Assembly (NCBI GenBank): GCA_964545665.1
Contig: CAZJGF010000007.1
Span: 1 to 26,100 of the forward strand
Reading direction: 5' to 3'
Length of the DNA stretch: 26,100 nucleotides
From: CAZJGF01 sp964545665
GTDB lineage: Bacteria > Chloroflexota > Dehalococcoidia > GIF9 > AB-539-J10
Shown here: positions 7,455-15,949 of the stretch, one piece after another
Numbering within the stretch: the first letter of the stretch is position 1
How the letters are laid out: each line of letters begins with the position of its first letter
The notes under the pieces: model-generated
Databases searched by the model: none
What the model saw: the letters and a program-made list of their open reading frames with translations, nothing else
Told to the model about the DNA's origin: nothing
Made by a program: the position numbers and the translations under genes

Positions 7455-9656
7455 TTACTTGTTGTAGTTAGTATAGCGGTTACCCTTATTATGCTGACGA
7501 ACCTGATGGCGCTCTGGCTGTTTCTGCCAAGGACGCTTAGAAGCCGAAGAATCCTTTACCTTGACATGAGGTGAGTCAGAAGGCCCTTCAAGTATTGCCT
7601 TCCGCGACAAATTTATCCTGCCCAAGTTGTCGATTTCAACAACCTTGACCATTATCTCATCGCCAACTCTAACCACATCCTCAACCTTGGGTACGTGGTA
7701 GTCAGCAAGCTCGCTAATATGGACTAACCCTTCCTTACCGGGTAGAATCTCCACCATGGCGCCAAAATTCAGCAGCCGAGTTACTCTGCCAGTATAAATA
7801 CCCCCTAGCTCCACATCCCGGGTTAAGTCTTCTATCATTTTGATTGCTTTTTGGGTTGCTTCCTCACTTGGAGAGCCGATAATTACAGTCCCATCATCCT
7901 TTATGTCCACGGTTGTTTTGGTCTCATCTATTATGGACCTTATGGTCTTGCCGCCTGGGCCAATAACAGTGCCAATCTTGCTTGAATCAATAGTCATTTC
8001 GTGCATTCTCGGAGCATAGGGACTAAGTTCAGGACGGCTGGTGCCAATGGTCTGTGCCATCTTGCTCAATATCTCCAAGCGGGCTTGGCAAGCTTGACTC
8101 AGGGCTTGGGCCAAGACCTCAGAGTTGATGCCTTTGACCTTAATATCAAGCTGCAACGCAGTAATTCCCCGAGAGGTGCCGGCAACCTTGAAATCCATGT
8201 CTCCATAGGCATCTTCCATGCCCACGATGTCAGTCAAGATAACATAGCCTCCATTTCCTTCGGTAACTACCCCCATGGCTATTCCTGCCACTGGCGCTTT
8301 GATAGGCACGCCGGCATCCATCAATGAAAGAGTCGAACCGCAAGCGCTGGCCATGGATGTACTGCCGCTAGAACTGACGACTTCGGAAACTAAACGAATA
8401 GTGTAAGGGAAATCTTCTTCTGAAGGCAATACTGGCATAATGGCTCGTTCCACTAGGGCACCATGCCCAATCTCTCGTCTGCCCGGCATCCCTACGCGCT
8501 TCACCTCCCCAGTGGAGAACGGAGCAAAATTGTAATGATGCATGAAACGTTTAGTCTCTGCCAAGCCTAGCCCATCCAATAGCTGCTCCTGACGTGCAGA
8601 CCCCAGAGTGGTAATAGTCAGTACCTGTGTTTCACCTCTAGTAAATAGACCTGAGCCGTGAGTGCGAGGCAAGAGGCCAACCTCACAGCTAATAGGGCGA
8701 ATTTCATAAGCTTGGCGCCCATCCACGTGCCGCCTTTCCCGCAAAATCTCCTTCCTTATCTCTATCCTAAGCTGAGTTTCCAAGGCAAAGTCGATTTCCT
8801 CTTCGGAGAAAGAGCCCCCCATCCTTTGTTTCGCTTCCTCCCTAAGAGAGGCTAGGGCCTGCTCCCGCTCAGATTTGCCCAATTGCTCCAGGGCTTCGCT
8901 TAGCTTGTCACTAAGCAAAGCAGAGATGCCATTCACAAGTTCAGGTGCAGCCTCTCTGGCTTGGACTTCCGTCTTGGGCTTGCCACAAGTTTGCTGTAGC
9001 TCCTCTTGGAGTTCGACAATCCTTTGGTTAGCTTTATGCCCAAATTCAATTGCCTCCAGCACCATATCTTCAGGAGCCTCTTTGGCACCTGCCTCTACCA
9101 TTACTATGGCCTGTTTAGTGCTAGCTACAACCACGTCGAGCAAACTGTTTTCCGTTTGGGGCAAAGTCGGATTCAAAACTAAGCTGTCACCTATGTAGCC
9201 AACATGCACTGCTGAAATCGGGCTAGAGAATGGAATATCGGAAATGACTAAAGCTGCCGAAGCACCAATTACAGCACATGTATCCGGGTCATTCTCTTTG
9301 TCGGCGGAAAGCACGGTAGCTATAACCTGTAGCTCATGATTGAATTCTTTGAGCAGAAGCGGCCGCAGGCACCGATCGATAAGCCGACTGGTTATAATCG
9401 CCTCTTCGCTAGGCCGTCCTTCTCGCCTGATGAAACTACCGGGTATCTTACCGGCAGCGTAGAGTTTTTCTTCATAGTCCACTGTTAGAGGCACAAAGCC
9501 GCCTCTCTCTACAGGTTCACAAGCAGCACAGGCCGTAACCAAGACCACAGTATCCCCGTAGCGGACAACAACTGCTCCATTCGCCTGCTGAGCAAGCTTC
9601 CCTGTCTCGATAGTAAGTGTTCGACCGGCTATTGAGCTTTCAGAAACACTAGGCAT
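7455..9656 (-). CDS. pnp: Polyribonucleotide nucleotidyltransferase (PNPase)
   Basis: A phosphorolytic 3'-5' exoribonuclease of mRNA decay, normally a trimer. The 733-residue chain shows the full layout: a first RNase PH domain (about 1-220), a helical linker, a second RNase PH domain (about 300-540) with TRGETQVLTITTLG, the phosphate-site SSSGSTSMASACG and the acidic metal site in DAYGDMDFKVAG, then a KH domain with IGPGGKTI, an S1 domain (YTGRVTRLLNFGAMVEI), and a short basic, glutamine- and lysine-rich tail. It starts one base after the rpsO stop, and its AGGAGG site is formed by the two final arginine codons of rpsO. The rpsO-pnp pairing is a widely conserved arrangement. Confidence 0.97.
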   Translation of the reverse strand: MPSVSESSIAGRTLTIETGKLAQQANGAVVVRYGDTVVLVTACAACEPVERGGFVPLTVDYEEKLYAAGKIPGSFIRREGRPSEEAIITSRLIDRCLRPLLLKEFNHELQVIATVLSADKENDPDTCAVIGASAALVISDIPFSSPISAVHVGYIGDSLVLNPTLPQTENSLLDVVVASTKQAIVMVEAGAKEAPEDMVLEAIEFGHKANQRIVELQEELQQTCGKPKTEVQAREAAPELVNGISALLSDKLSEALEQLGKSEREQALASLREEAKQRMGGSFSEEEIDFALETQLRIEIRKEILRERRHVDGRQAYEIRPISCEVGLLPRTHGSGLFTRGETQVLTITTLGSARQEQLLDGLGLAETKRFMHHYNFAPFSTGEVKRVGMPGRREIGHGALVERAIMPVLPSEEDFPYTIRLVSEVVSSSGSTSMASACGSTLSLMDAGVPIKAPVAGIAMGVVTEGNGGYVILTDIVGMEDAYGDMDFKVAGTSRGITALQLDIKVKGINSEVLAQALSQACQARLEILSKMAQTIGTSRPELSPYAPRMHEMTIDSSKIGTVIGPGGKTIRSIIDETKTTVDIKDDGTVIIGSPSEEATQKAIKMIEDLTRDVELGGIYTGRVTRLLNFGAMVEILPGKEGLVHISELADYHVPKVEDVVRVGDEIMVKVVEIDNLGRINLSRKAILEGPSDSPHVKVKDSSASKRPWQKQPERHQVRQHNKGNRYTNYNK

Positions 9657-9657
9657 G

Positions 9658-9924
9658 CTACCTCCTCAAACCCAATCTGGCGATGAGAGAGCTGTACCGG
9701 CTGGAGCTTGTCTTATTAAGATAAGATAAAAACCGCCTACGCTGCCCGGTCAACTTAAAAAGAGCACGGCGCGAGTGATAATCATGAGAATTCACCTTGA
9801 GATGCTCTGTTAGCTGATTTATCCTCTCAGTAAGCAATGCGAGCTGAACCTCAGTAGAACCGGTATCACTCTCTTTGAGCCCAAATGACGTAATAATATC
9901 CTTCTTCTTTTCTTTTTCCAACAT
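9658..9924 (-). CDS. rpsO: 30S ribosomal protein S15
   Basis: Binds the central domain of 16S rRNA early in small-subunit assembly. The 88-residue form starting MLEKEKKKDII matches the usual S15 length of about 89. Conserved blocks are FGLKESDTGSTEVQLALLTERINQLTEHL, the HDYHSRRALFKL turn, and the basic RRRFLSYL helix. The open frame extends 15 residues upstream, but those codons overlap the proposed -10 box and are not S15-like. No Shine-Dalgarno is visible before the ATG at 9924, which fits a nearly leaderless transcript from the promoter just upstream. It is the first gene of the minus-strand operon. Confidence 0.95.
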   Translation of the reverse strand: MLEKEKKKDIITSFGLKESDTGSTEVQLALLTERINQLTEHLKVNSHDYHSRRALFKLTGQRRRFLSYLNKTSSSRYSSLIARLGLRR

Positions 9925-9934
9925 AGTGCTTAGC

Positions 9935-9963
9935 ATTATAGCATAGCATGGCAAGATTGACCA
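9935..9963 (-). promoter_or_regulatory. Putative rpsO operon promoter
   Basis: On the minus strand a perfect -10 TATAAT (9940 to 9935) lies 17 bases after TGGTCA (9963 to 9958, 4 of 6 matches to TTGACA). The start point would fall near 9928, only about four bases before the rpsO ATG. The -35 region overlaps that of the divergent purF promoter. Confidence 0.5.
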
Positions 9964-9985
9964 AAACACTATAACAATCTATAAT
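9957..9985 (+). promoter_or_regulatory. Strong sigma70-type promoter for the purF operon
   Basis: TTGACC (9957-9962) and a perfect TATAAT (9980-9985) are separated by exactly 17 bases. This is the best promoter match in the window. Transcription should begin at about 9991-9993, at or next to the first possible purF ATG. Confidence 0.7.
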
Positions 9986-10005
9986 TTCCCATGAAGGCAG
10001 CTTCA

Positions 10006-11418
10006 ATGCATGAGAAGTGTGGCATTTTTGGTGTCTACTCCCATACCATGGATATAGCTCGCCTCGTTTTCTTTGGTCTTTTTGCCCTCCAGCACCGCGG
10101 TCAAGAAAGTTCAGGCATTGCTGTCACCGATGGGAATGGGATAAAAATACGTGCCAATATGGGGCTGGTTTCCCAAGCATTCACCGAAAGCGACCTCGCT
10201 CAGCTCAAAGGGTATATCGGCATCGGCCATAACCGCTATTCCACCACTGGTTCAAGTCAACCAGCCAATATGCAACCTATTATAGCAAGTTCAGAAGGAT
10301 TAACTCTTGCTTTAGCCCATAATGGCAACGTCCTCAATGCCCAAGACCTCCGTGATGAACTCCAGTCCAACGGCTATAACTTTCGTACGTCCACTGATTC
10401 TGAAGTCATCGCCAATCTGATTTTGGCCTCTCCGGGCAAAGACTGGGGAGAAAAAATTAGGCATGCTATGCACCGCCTCCAGGGAGCCTATTCGCTCACA
10501 ATCATGACTGACAATAAGCTAATCGCAGTTCGCGACCCAATGGGTGTGCGTCCCCTCTGCCTGGGCTCTATTGATAGCGGTTGGGTAATTGCCTCAGAAA
10601 GTTGCGCCCTAGACCATATAGGCGCCCAGTTCTCCAGGGATGTCGAACCCGGAGAGGTGGTAGTCATTGACAACAAGGGGATCAAGAATTACAGGGTGAA
10701 GAGCAGCAAGAAAGCATTATGCATTTTCGAATATATCTATTTTGCTCGTCCTGACAGCATCATCCAAGGCAGGCTTCTCTATGAAGCAAGACAAGCCATG
10801 GGCGAAATACTGGCTCAAGAGCACCCTGTAGACGCTGATTTGGTCATGGGCGTTCCTGACTCAGCTACTGCTGCCAGCACTGGATACTGTAAAGCTTCAG
10901 GTATCCCTTATTGCGAGGGCCTGTTGAAAAACCGCTATGTCGGGCGAACCTTCATTGAACCAGACCAAAGACTAAGAGACCTCGGTGTCCAACTGAAATT
11001 CAACCCACTTTCCCGAGTAATTTCTGGGAAGCGATTAGTAGTCGTTGACGATAGCATTGTGCGTGGCACTACCACACCTCACATAGTCACCTTGCTAAGA
11101 AAAGCCGGCGCTAAGGAGGTTCACCTCCGTATTTGCGCTCCTCCTATCCGCTATCCCTGCTTCTTGGGCGTAGATATGGCCAGCGAATGGGAGCTTATCG
11201 CTGCCCGAAAGACTATTCCCCAGATTAGAGACTACTTGGACGCAGATTCACTTGGTTACCTTAGCCTCGATGGCTTAATTCGGGCTGTTGGCCTGCCTAA
11301 AGATATGTTTTGCCTTGCCTGCTTTACTGGAGACTATCCCATTCCAGTGCAAATGGGAATGGATAAGTTAGCACTGGAAACGCTCCCCGAAAAGGAACCC
11401 GTTGGAAGTCAGAAGTAA
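10006..11418 (+). CDS. purF: Amidophosphoribosyltransferase
   Basis: Transfers ammonia from glutamine to PRPP, the first step of de novo purine synthesis. The N-terminal MHEKCGIFGVYS gives the class II glutamine amidotransferase nucleophile (Cys5 here) after a short propeptide. LQHRGQESSGIAV and GHNRYSTTG follow, and the PRPP site is RLVVVDDSIVRGTT. Four cysteines in the Bacillus-type iron-sulfur positions are present (CIFEYIYFARPDS, RYPCFLGVDMA, and the CxxC in FCLACF), so it should be the oxygen-sensitive 4Fe-4S form. An ATG at 9991 adds MKAAS and could be used leaderlessly; 10006 is chosen for the compact propeptide and the AAGG at 9994-9997. Length is about 470 residues. Confidence 0.95.
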   Translation: MHEKCGIFGVYSHTMDIARLVFFGLFALQHRGQESSGIAVTDGNGIKIRANMGLVSQAFTESDLAQLKGYIGIGHNRYSTTGSSQPANMQPIIASSEGLTLALAHNGNVLNAQDLRDELQSNGYNFRTSTDSEVIANLILASPGKDWGEKIRHAMHRLQGAYSLTIMTDNKLIAVRDPMGVRPLCLGSIDSGWVIASESCALDHIGAQFSRDVEPGEVVVIDNKGIKNYRVKSSKKALCIFEYIYFARPDSIIQGRLLYEARQAMGEILAQEHPVDADLVMGVPDSATAASTGYCKASGIPYCEGLLKNRYVGRTFIEPDQRLRDLGVQLKFNPLSRVISGKRLVVVDDSIVRGTTTPHIVTLLRKAGAKEVHLRICAPPIRYPCFLGVDMASEWELIAARKTIPQIRDYLDADSLGYLSLDGLIRAVGLPKDMFCLACFTGDYPIPVQMGMDKLALETLPEKEPVGSQK

Positions 11419-12424
11419 ACAAGCCTATGCTCTCGCTGGTGTCGATACTGAGGCAGCCGATAAGGTCAAACAACTAATCGCCAGACAAGCCAGACAAACC
11501 TTTGGCCCTCAAGTATTGAACTTTGGTTCCTTTGGCAGCATGTTCCAAATCAAAGGATATGATGAGCCAGTTTTGGTCTCCAGTGTTGACGGAGTAGGCA
11601 CTAAGCTCAAAATAGCTTCACTCTTAGACAAAAATGATACTGTGGGCGTTGACGTCGTTAATCACTGCGTAAACGATATCCTGTGCTGCGGCGCTGACCC
11701 ACTTTTCTTCCTCGACTATATAGCTATGGGCAAGCTTATGCCTGAACAAATCGAGGACATCGTCAGCGGCCTGGCTCAAGCCTGCCAAAATGTGGGCTGC
11801 TCACTCACCGGTGGCGAAACTGCTGAGATGCCGGGAATCTATCCTCAGGGAAGCTATGATCTGGTCGGCTTTGTCGTCGGAGCAGTGGAAAGAAAAAATA
11901 TCATTGACGGCAGTTCCATAGTGCCAGGCGACACTGTCCTGGGCCTGCCGTCGTCTGGTTTACATACCAATGGCTATTCCCTGGTGCGAAAAGTTTTCGG
12001 CATAAATGATGACCCTAGCTGCTTACGAACTTTCCACCCCCAGCTAGGAAAAACCTTGGGTGAGGAATTGCTCCAGCCTCACCGCTGCTATTATCCTCAA
12101 CTTAAACCAGCTCTACTATTGATTAAAGGACTAGCTCATATCACCGGCGGCGGATTCATAGGGAACATACCGCGTATCCTGGCTGACGGTCTCGCCGCTC
12201 ATATTCACAAGGATTCCTGGGATGTACTCCCCATTTTCAAGCTCATACAAGAAACGGGTAATATAGAAGAAGCAGAAATGTATCAAGTATTTAATATGGG
12301 AATAGGCATGACCATCATATGCTCAAGTGATGAAGTGAATAAATTGACCACTGCTTTGCCCCAAGCTAAGACCATTGGTGAAATAGTCAAGGCAAAGGAA
12401 GAGAAAAGAGTAATCATAGATTGA
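11402..12424 (+). CDS. purM: Phosphoribosylformylglycinamidine cyclo-ligase (AIR synthetase)
   Basis: Closes FGAM to aminoimidazole ribonucleotide with ATP, step five of purine synthesis. 340 residues. Conserved blocks are VSSVDGVGTKLKIA, the GGADP-like CCGADPLFFLDYIA, LTGGETAEMPGIY, LPSSGLHTNGYSLVR and HITGGGFIGNIPRIL. The start is a TTG at 11402 that overlaps the end of purF by 17 bases, with AAAGGA a few bases upstream; no ATG fits the conserved N-terminus. The overlap suggests translational coupling. Confidence 0.94.
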   Translation: MEVRSKQAYALAGVDTEAADKVKQLIARQARQTFGPQVLNFGSFGSMFQIKGYDEPVLVSSVDGVGTKLKIASLLDKNDTVGVDVVNHCVNDILCCGADPLFFLDYIAMGKLMPEQIEDIVSGLAQACQNVGCSLTGGETAEMPGIYPQGSYDLVGFVVGAVERKNIIDGSSIVPGDTVLGLPSSGLHTNGYSLVRKVFGINDDPSCLRTFHPQLGKTLGEELLQPHRCYYPQLKPALLLIKGLAHITGGGFIGNIPRILADGLAAHIHKDSWDVLPIFKLIQETGNIEEAEMYQVFNMGIGMTIICSSDEVNKLTTALPQAKTIGEIVKAKEEKRVIID

Positions 12425-12434
12425 AGGAGTGATT

Positions 12435-13958
12435 ATGCGTGCCATTATAAGTGTTTCAAATAAGTCAGGCGTAGCTGCCTTCGCTCGAGGCTTACAAGAG
12501 TTGGGCATCGAAATATTCAGCACCGGAGGCACCAAGAAATCCCTAGAGGAGTCTGGCATCAAAGTTCATAGCATCTCAGAACTCACTGGCTTTCCTGAAA
12601 TCCTCGATGGCAGAGTGAAGACTTTGCATCCAGCGGTGCACGGTGGCATTTTGGCCAGGCGCGATTTGCCTCAGCATTTAGCCGAGCTGGCCAAAAACCA
12701 CATAGGGACTATCGACATGGTGGTGGTAAACCTCTATCCTTTTATCGAGACAGTGAGCAGAGAAGGAGTCTCTTTAGACGAAGCAGTGGAGAACATTGAT
12801 ATCGGTGGGCCAACCATGATTCGCTCAGCGGCCAAGAATTTCTCCTCGGTCTCAGTGATTGTGGACCCCACCGATTACGACCAGGTTTTGCAGCGACTGC
12901 GCCAGGGGAATATGGGTGTAGAGGAAAGAAAAAGGCTAGCTCAAAAAGCCTTCCAGCATGTGGCTATTTATGACACCGCCATCTCCCAATATTTGAGCGA
13001 AGAGACTTTCCCCGAGGAAATGACCATGACATTGAAAAAAGCTTACGGCTTACGCTATGGCGAGAATCCTCACCAGGAGGCTGCCTTTTATGTCGAGCAG
13101 AATGTCAGGCGAAGGCAAGCTGGATTCGCTTCGCTAACCCACCTCAGCGGCCCTGAGGTCTCCTTTAATAACCTGCTTGATTTTGACGCTGCCCTAAACG
13201 TGCTCAGCAGCTTCTCAGACCCAACCATCGCTGTAATGAAGCACACCAACCCTTGTGGACTTGCCAGCAACGATAGCCTGGCTGAAGCCTATCTGGAGGC
13301 TTTGTCTGGAGACCCGGTAGCTGCCTTTGGCGGTGTGGTAGCTAGCAACCAAAGCATAGATCTAGCCACCGCCCAGGAAATAGACAAGTCCCACTACGAT
13401 GCCATCATTGCGCCAGGATATGAAAACACAGCCCTGGAGCTATTAGGACGTAAAAAGAACTTACGCCTGGTTAGGATGCCAGTGCCAAGCGCAAATAATC
13501 AACAACTCGATTTCCGTTATGTCCACGGCGGCTTTCTGATTCAGTCCCAGGACTTTTTCACTGAGCCAGAGCTTCAGCCCCGCACAGTCTCTAATCGCCA
13601 GCCTGCAGAGAAGGAGCTATTAGACCTTATCTTCGCATGGAAGGCAGTCAAGGCGATAAAATCCAACGCTATAGTCATTGCCAAGGACAAAACATTGCTA
13701 GGCATGGGAGCTGGACAGCCATCTCGTGTAGTAAGCGTTGAACTAGCTTTGAAAAAGGCCGGTAATAAAGCTGAAGGCGGTGTTCTTGCCTCCGATGCTT
13801 TCTTCCCCTTCCCCGACGGCCCGGAACTAGCACTCAAGGGCGGAGTCACCGCCATTATCCAGCCCGGCGGCTCAGTAAAAGATAACGAGGTAATTGAACT
13901 AGCCAACAAATGCAATGCAGCTATGGTATTTACCGGTGTCCGCCATTTCAGACACTAA
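12435..13958 (+). CDS. purH: Bifunctional AICAR transformylase / IMP cyclohydrolase
   Basis: Performs the last two steps to IMP. The 507-residue chain has the N-terminal MGS-like cyclohydrolase domain (ISVSNKSGVAAFARGL, FSTGGTKKSLEE, ELTGFPEILDGRVKTLHPAVHGGIL), then the transformylase domain with LRYGENPHQEAAFY, the catalytic lysine-histidine in MKHTNPCGLA, and PVAAFGGVVASN, ending in MVFTGVRHFRH. The ATG at 12435 follows AAGGAGT at ideal spacing, so a GTG two codons upstream is not needed. It begins 10 bases after purM. IMP made here can be passed to purA, also in the window. Confidence 0.96.
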   Translation: MRAIISVSNKSGVAAFARGLQELGIEIFSTGGTKKSLEESGIKVHSISELTGFPEILDGRVKTLHPAVHGGILARRDLPQHLAELAKNHIGTIDMVVVNLYPFIETVSREGVSLDEAVENIDIGGPTMIRSAAKNFSSVSVIVDPTDYDQVLQRLRQGNMGVEERKRLAQKAFQHVAIYDTAISQYLSEETFPEEMTMTLKKAYGLRYGENPHQEAAFYVEQNVRRRQAGFASLTHLSGPEVSFNNLLDFDAALNVLSSFSDPTIAVMKHTNPCGLASNDSLAEAYLEALSGDPVAAFGGVVASNQSIDLATAQEIDKSHYDAIIAPGYENTALELLGRKKNLRLVRMPVPSANNQQLDFRYVHGGFLIQSQDFFTEPELQPRTVSNRQPAEKELLDLIFAWKAVKAIKSNAIVIAKDKTLLGMGAGQPSRVVSVELALKKAGNKAEGGVLASDAFFPFPDGPELALKGGVTAIIQPGGSVKDNEVIELANKCNAAMVFTGVRHFRH

Positions 13959-13973
13959 GTTAAGGAGGTAACA

Positions 13974-14378
13974 ATGGCAAAAATAACCAGTGAAATGAAG
14001 CAGCTTGCCGAAAAGGCGAAGGTATTTACTGTAGGCACAGCCACCAAAAATGGTGAGCCAAATGTAATTCCTATGACCTTTGCCAAAGTGCTCTCTGATG
14101 ATGAAGTCCTGCTGATGAGTAACTTCATGAAGAAAACTATAGAAAATATAGCGGCGAATCCAAGGGTAGCAATATCAGTGTGGAAACAGGGAGACTCAGA
14201 AGGATACCAGTTCAAAGGCAATGCCAGAATCGAAACCTCGGGCAAAGTTTTTGACGATGGTGTTAACTGGGTTAGAACTGCAAGCCCGACCCTGAACCCC
14301 AAGGCTGCGGTTATCGTCAAGGTGGACTCTATCTACTCAATTACGCCTGGGCCGGATTCGGGGAAGAAGGTAGGCTAA
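13974..14378 (+). CDS. Pyridoxamine 5'-phosphate oxidase-family (split-barrel flavin) protein
   Basis: A 134-residue single-domain protein of the PNPOx-like split-barrel family, which bind FMN, F420 or heme. The early strand VFTVGTATKNGEPNVIPMTFAKVLSDDEVLLMSN is the usual pattern, followed by KKTIENIAANPRVAISVW and FKGNARIETSG. The real substrate is not readable, and most short members are not pyridoxamine oxidases. It lies 15 bases after purH behind a perfect AAGGAGG ribosome site and before an NAD-salvage fusion gene, so it is probably co-expressed with the nucleotide genes; a redox role is only a guess. Confidence 0.82.
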   Translation: MAKITSEMKQLAEKAKVFTVGTATKNGEPNVIPMTFAKVLSDDEVLLMSNFMKKTIENIAANPRVAISVWKQGDSEGYQFKGNARIETSGKVFDDGVNWVRTASPTLNPKAAVIVKVDSIYSITPGPDSGKKVG

Positions 14379-14422
14379 GGCAATTATGGCGCGCTGGCAA
14401 CCAGTCAAATCAGCATAAGGAC

Positions 14423-15949
14423 ATGGCTAGAGCAATCTTAGTGTCGGATATGTTGCGTGGGTTCTTAGAGGAAGGTTACCCTCTCTACTGCGGCGCGGAT
14501 GCCCGGAGCATCATACCCAATGTCAGGAAACTGCTGGAGCGAGAGTTGGAGCAGAACTCAAAAATATTCTATTTATGTGACCATCACGCACCCGATGATC
14601 CAGAATTTAGGATGTTTCCGCCCCATTGTGTTGAAGGCACCCGCGAGGCTGAAATCATACCCGAACTCTCGCCATATCCTGGTGAAATAATACCAAAAAG
14701 GACTTTTAGCAGTTTCTACAATACCTCTTTGGAGGAGAAGCTGGAGGCACTCAAGCCTGAAACTGTAATCATCTGTGGCGTATGCACCCATATTTGTGTT
14801 CTGCACGCAGTAATTGATACCAGAAATAGAGGTTATGAAGTAGAAGTGCCTGTCAATTGCGTTGCTTCCTTCGACAGTAAGGCTCACTTCTGGGCTCTAG
14901 ACTATATGGAAAAGGTGCTTGGTGCTAGGCTTGCTAAACCTAGAGTCAACGTGCCCGAGCCTCACTTCGAGATTCCTGACTTATGGCTGAGTGGGGAGAC
15001 AGCCGATGTTTACTTCCCCCGCACCGTGGAAATACTTAAGAAGGAAGGCATCAACCCCATAGCCACCATGGAGGTTTTCCCGAGACGAGCTGGCATTCTC
15101 TGCGGCATAGAAGAGGTCAAGACCCTGCTGGAAAAGGTGCTTCCCGAAGACAATAGTGAAGTTTGGACGCTGGCCGAAGGCGAATCTTTCGCCAAGAAAG
15201 AAGTGGCCTTACGGATAAAAGCCCCTTACCAAAGCTATGGGGCTTATGAGACCACTTATCTGGGCATTCTGGCCCATTGCAGTGGCTGGGCTGCTGCCGC
15301 CCGAGAATGTGTTGATGCTGCCCAGGGTATTCCTGTTATCAGTTTTGGCGCTCGTCACGTCCATCCTTCAGTAGTCGGAGTTATGGAGTACTCCGCTACT
15401 GTTGGAGGCTGCACTGGCTGCGCCACCACTGTTGGCGCAAAGCTTGCTGGCATGAAACCCATCGGCACCATTCCACATGCGCTCATCATTATTATAGACA
15501 GTACTGCCCAGGCTACTCTCGCCTTTGATAAACACATGCCTCCTGAGGTGCCACGCATTGCCTTAGTGGATACTTTCGAGGATGAAGTTAGGGAAAGTGT
15601 CGCTGTGGCCAAAGCAATGAAGGGAAAGCTGCAGGGTGTAAGATTAGACACTCCCTCGGAAAGAGGCAGGGTCACCGCCGATTTAGTCAAAGAAGTGAGA
15701 GCCTGGCTGGACCTTGAGGGATTCAAGGAGGTGAAGATTGTTGTCAGTGGTGGACTTAACCCTGAGCGCATCAGGTATTTCATCAGCGAAGGAGCACCCG
15801 TTGACATCTTCGCCGTAGGCAGCTACATCAGCGACGCCCAGCCTATTGACTTCACCGCCGACCTCCATGAAGTGGAAGGCAAGCCTATCGCCAAAAGGGG
15901 CAGAATGCCCGGCATTACCCCCAACCCCAGGCTAAAGAGGGTAATGTGA
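14423..15949 (+). CDS. Nicotinamidase / nicotinate phosphoribosyltransferase fusion
   Basis: A 508-residue two-domain protein for NAD salvage. Residues about 1-170 are an isochorismatase-fold nicotinamidase: D9 in LVSDMLRGF, K92 in PKRTFSSF and C125 in CGVCTHICVLHAV form the Asp-Lys-Cys triad, and D53, H55 and H68 fit the metal site. Residues about 185-508 are a nicotinate phosphoribosyltransferase, with FPRRAGILCG, SFGARHVHPSVVG (likely phospho-histidine region), IIIIDSTAQA, VRLDTPSERG, VVSGGLNPERI and FAVGSYIS. Together they would take nicotinamide to nicotinate and then to nicotinate mononucleotide. The start is fixed by D9, although AAGGA sits only one base upstream. An ABC transporter gene overlaps the stop codon. 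Confidence 0.88.
   Translation: MARAILVSDMLRGFLEEGYPLYCGADARSIIPNVRKLLERELEQNSKIFYLCDHHAPDDPEFRMFPPHCVEGTREAEIIPELSPYPGEIIPKRTFSSFYNTSLEEKLEALKPETVIICGVCTHICVLHAVIDTRNRGYEVEVPVNCVASFDSKAHFWALDYMEKVLGARLAKPRVNVPEPHFEIPDLWLSGETADVYFPRTVEILKKEGINPIATMEVFPRRAGILCGIEEVKTLLEKVLPEDNSEVWTLAEGESFAKKEVALRIKAPYQSYGAYETTYLGILAHCSGWAAAARECVDAAQGIPVISFGARHVHPSVVGVMEYSATVGGCTGCATTVGAKLAGMKPIGTIPHALIIIIDSTAQATLAFDKHMPPEVPRIALVDTFEDEVRESVAVAKAMKGKLQGVRLDTPSERGRVTADLVKEVRAWLDLEGFKEVKIVVSGGLNPERIRYFISEGAPVDIFAVGSYISDAQPIDFTADLHEVEGKPIAKRGRMPGITPNPRLKRVM

Noticed and set aside
13574..13915. A 113-codon minus-strand frame inside purH.
   Set aside because: Antisense to a conserved transformylase region; serine/threonine/proline-rich composition typical of antisense frames.
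15355..15807. A 150-codon minus-strand frame inside the NAD-salvage fusion.
   Set aside because: The opposite strand codes for clear NAPRTase motifs; no start signal or homology was seen for this frame.
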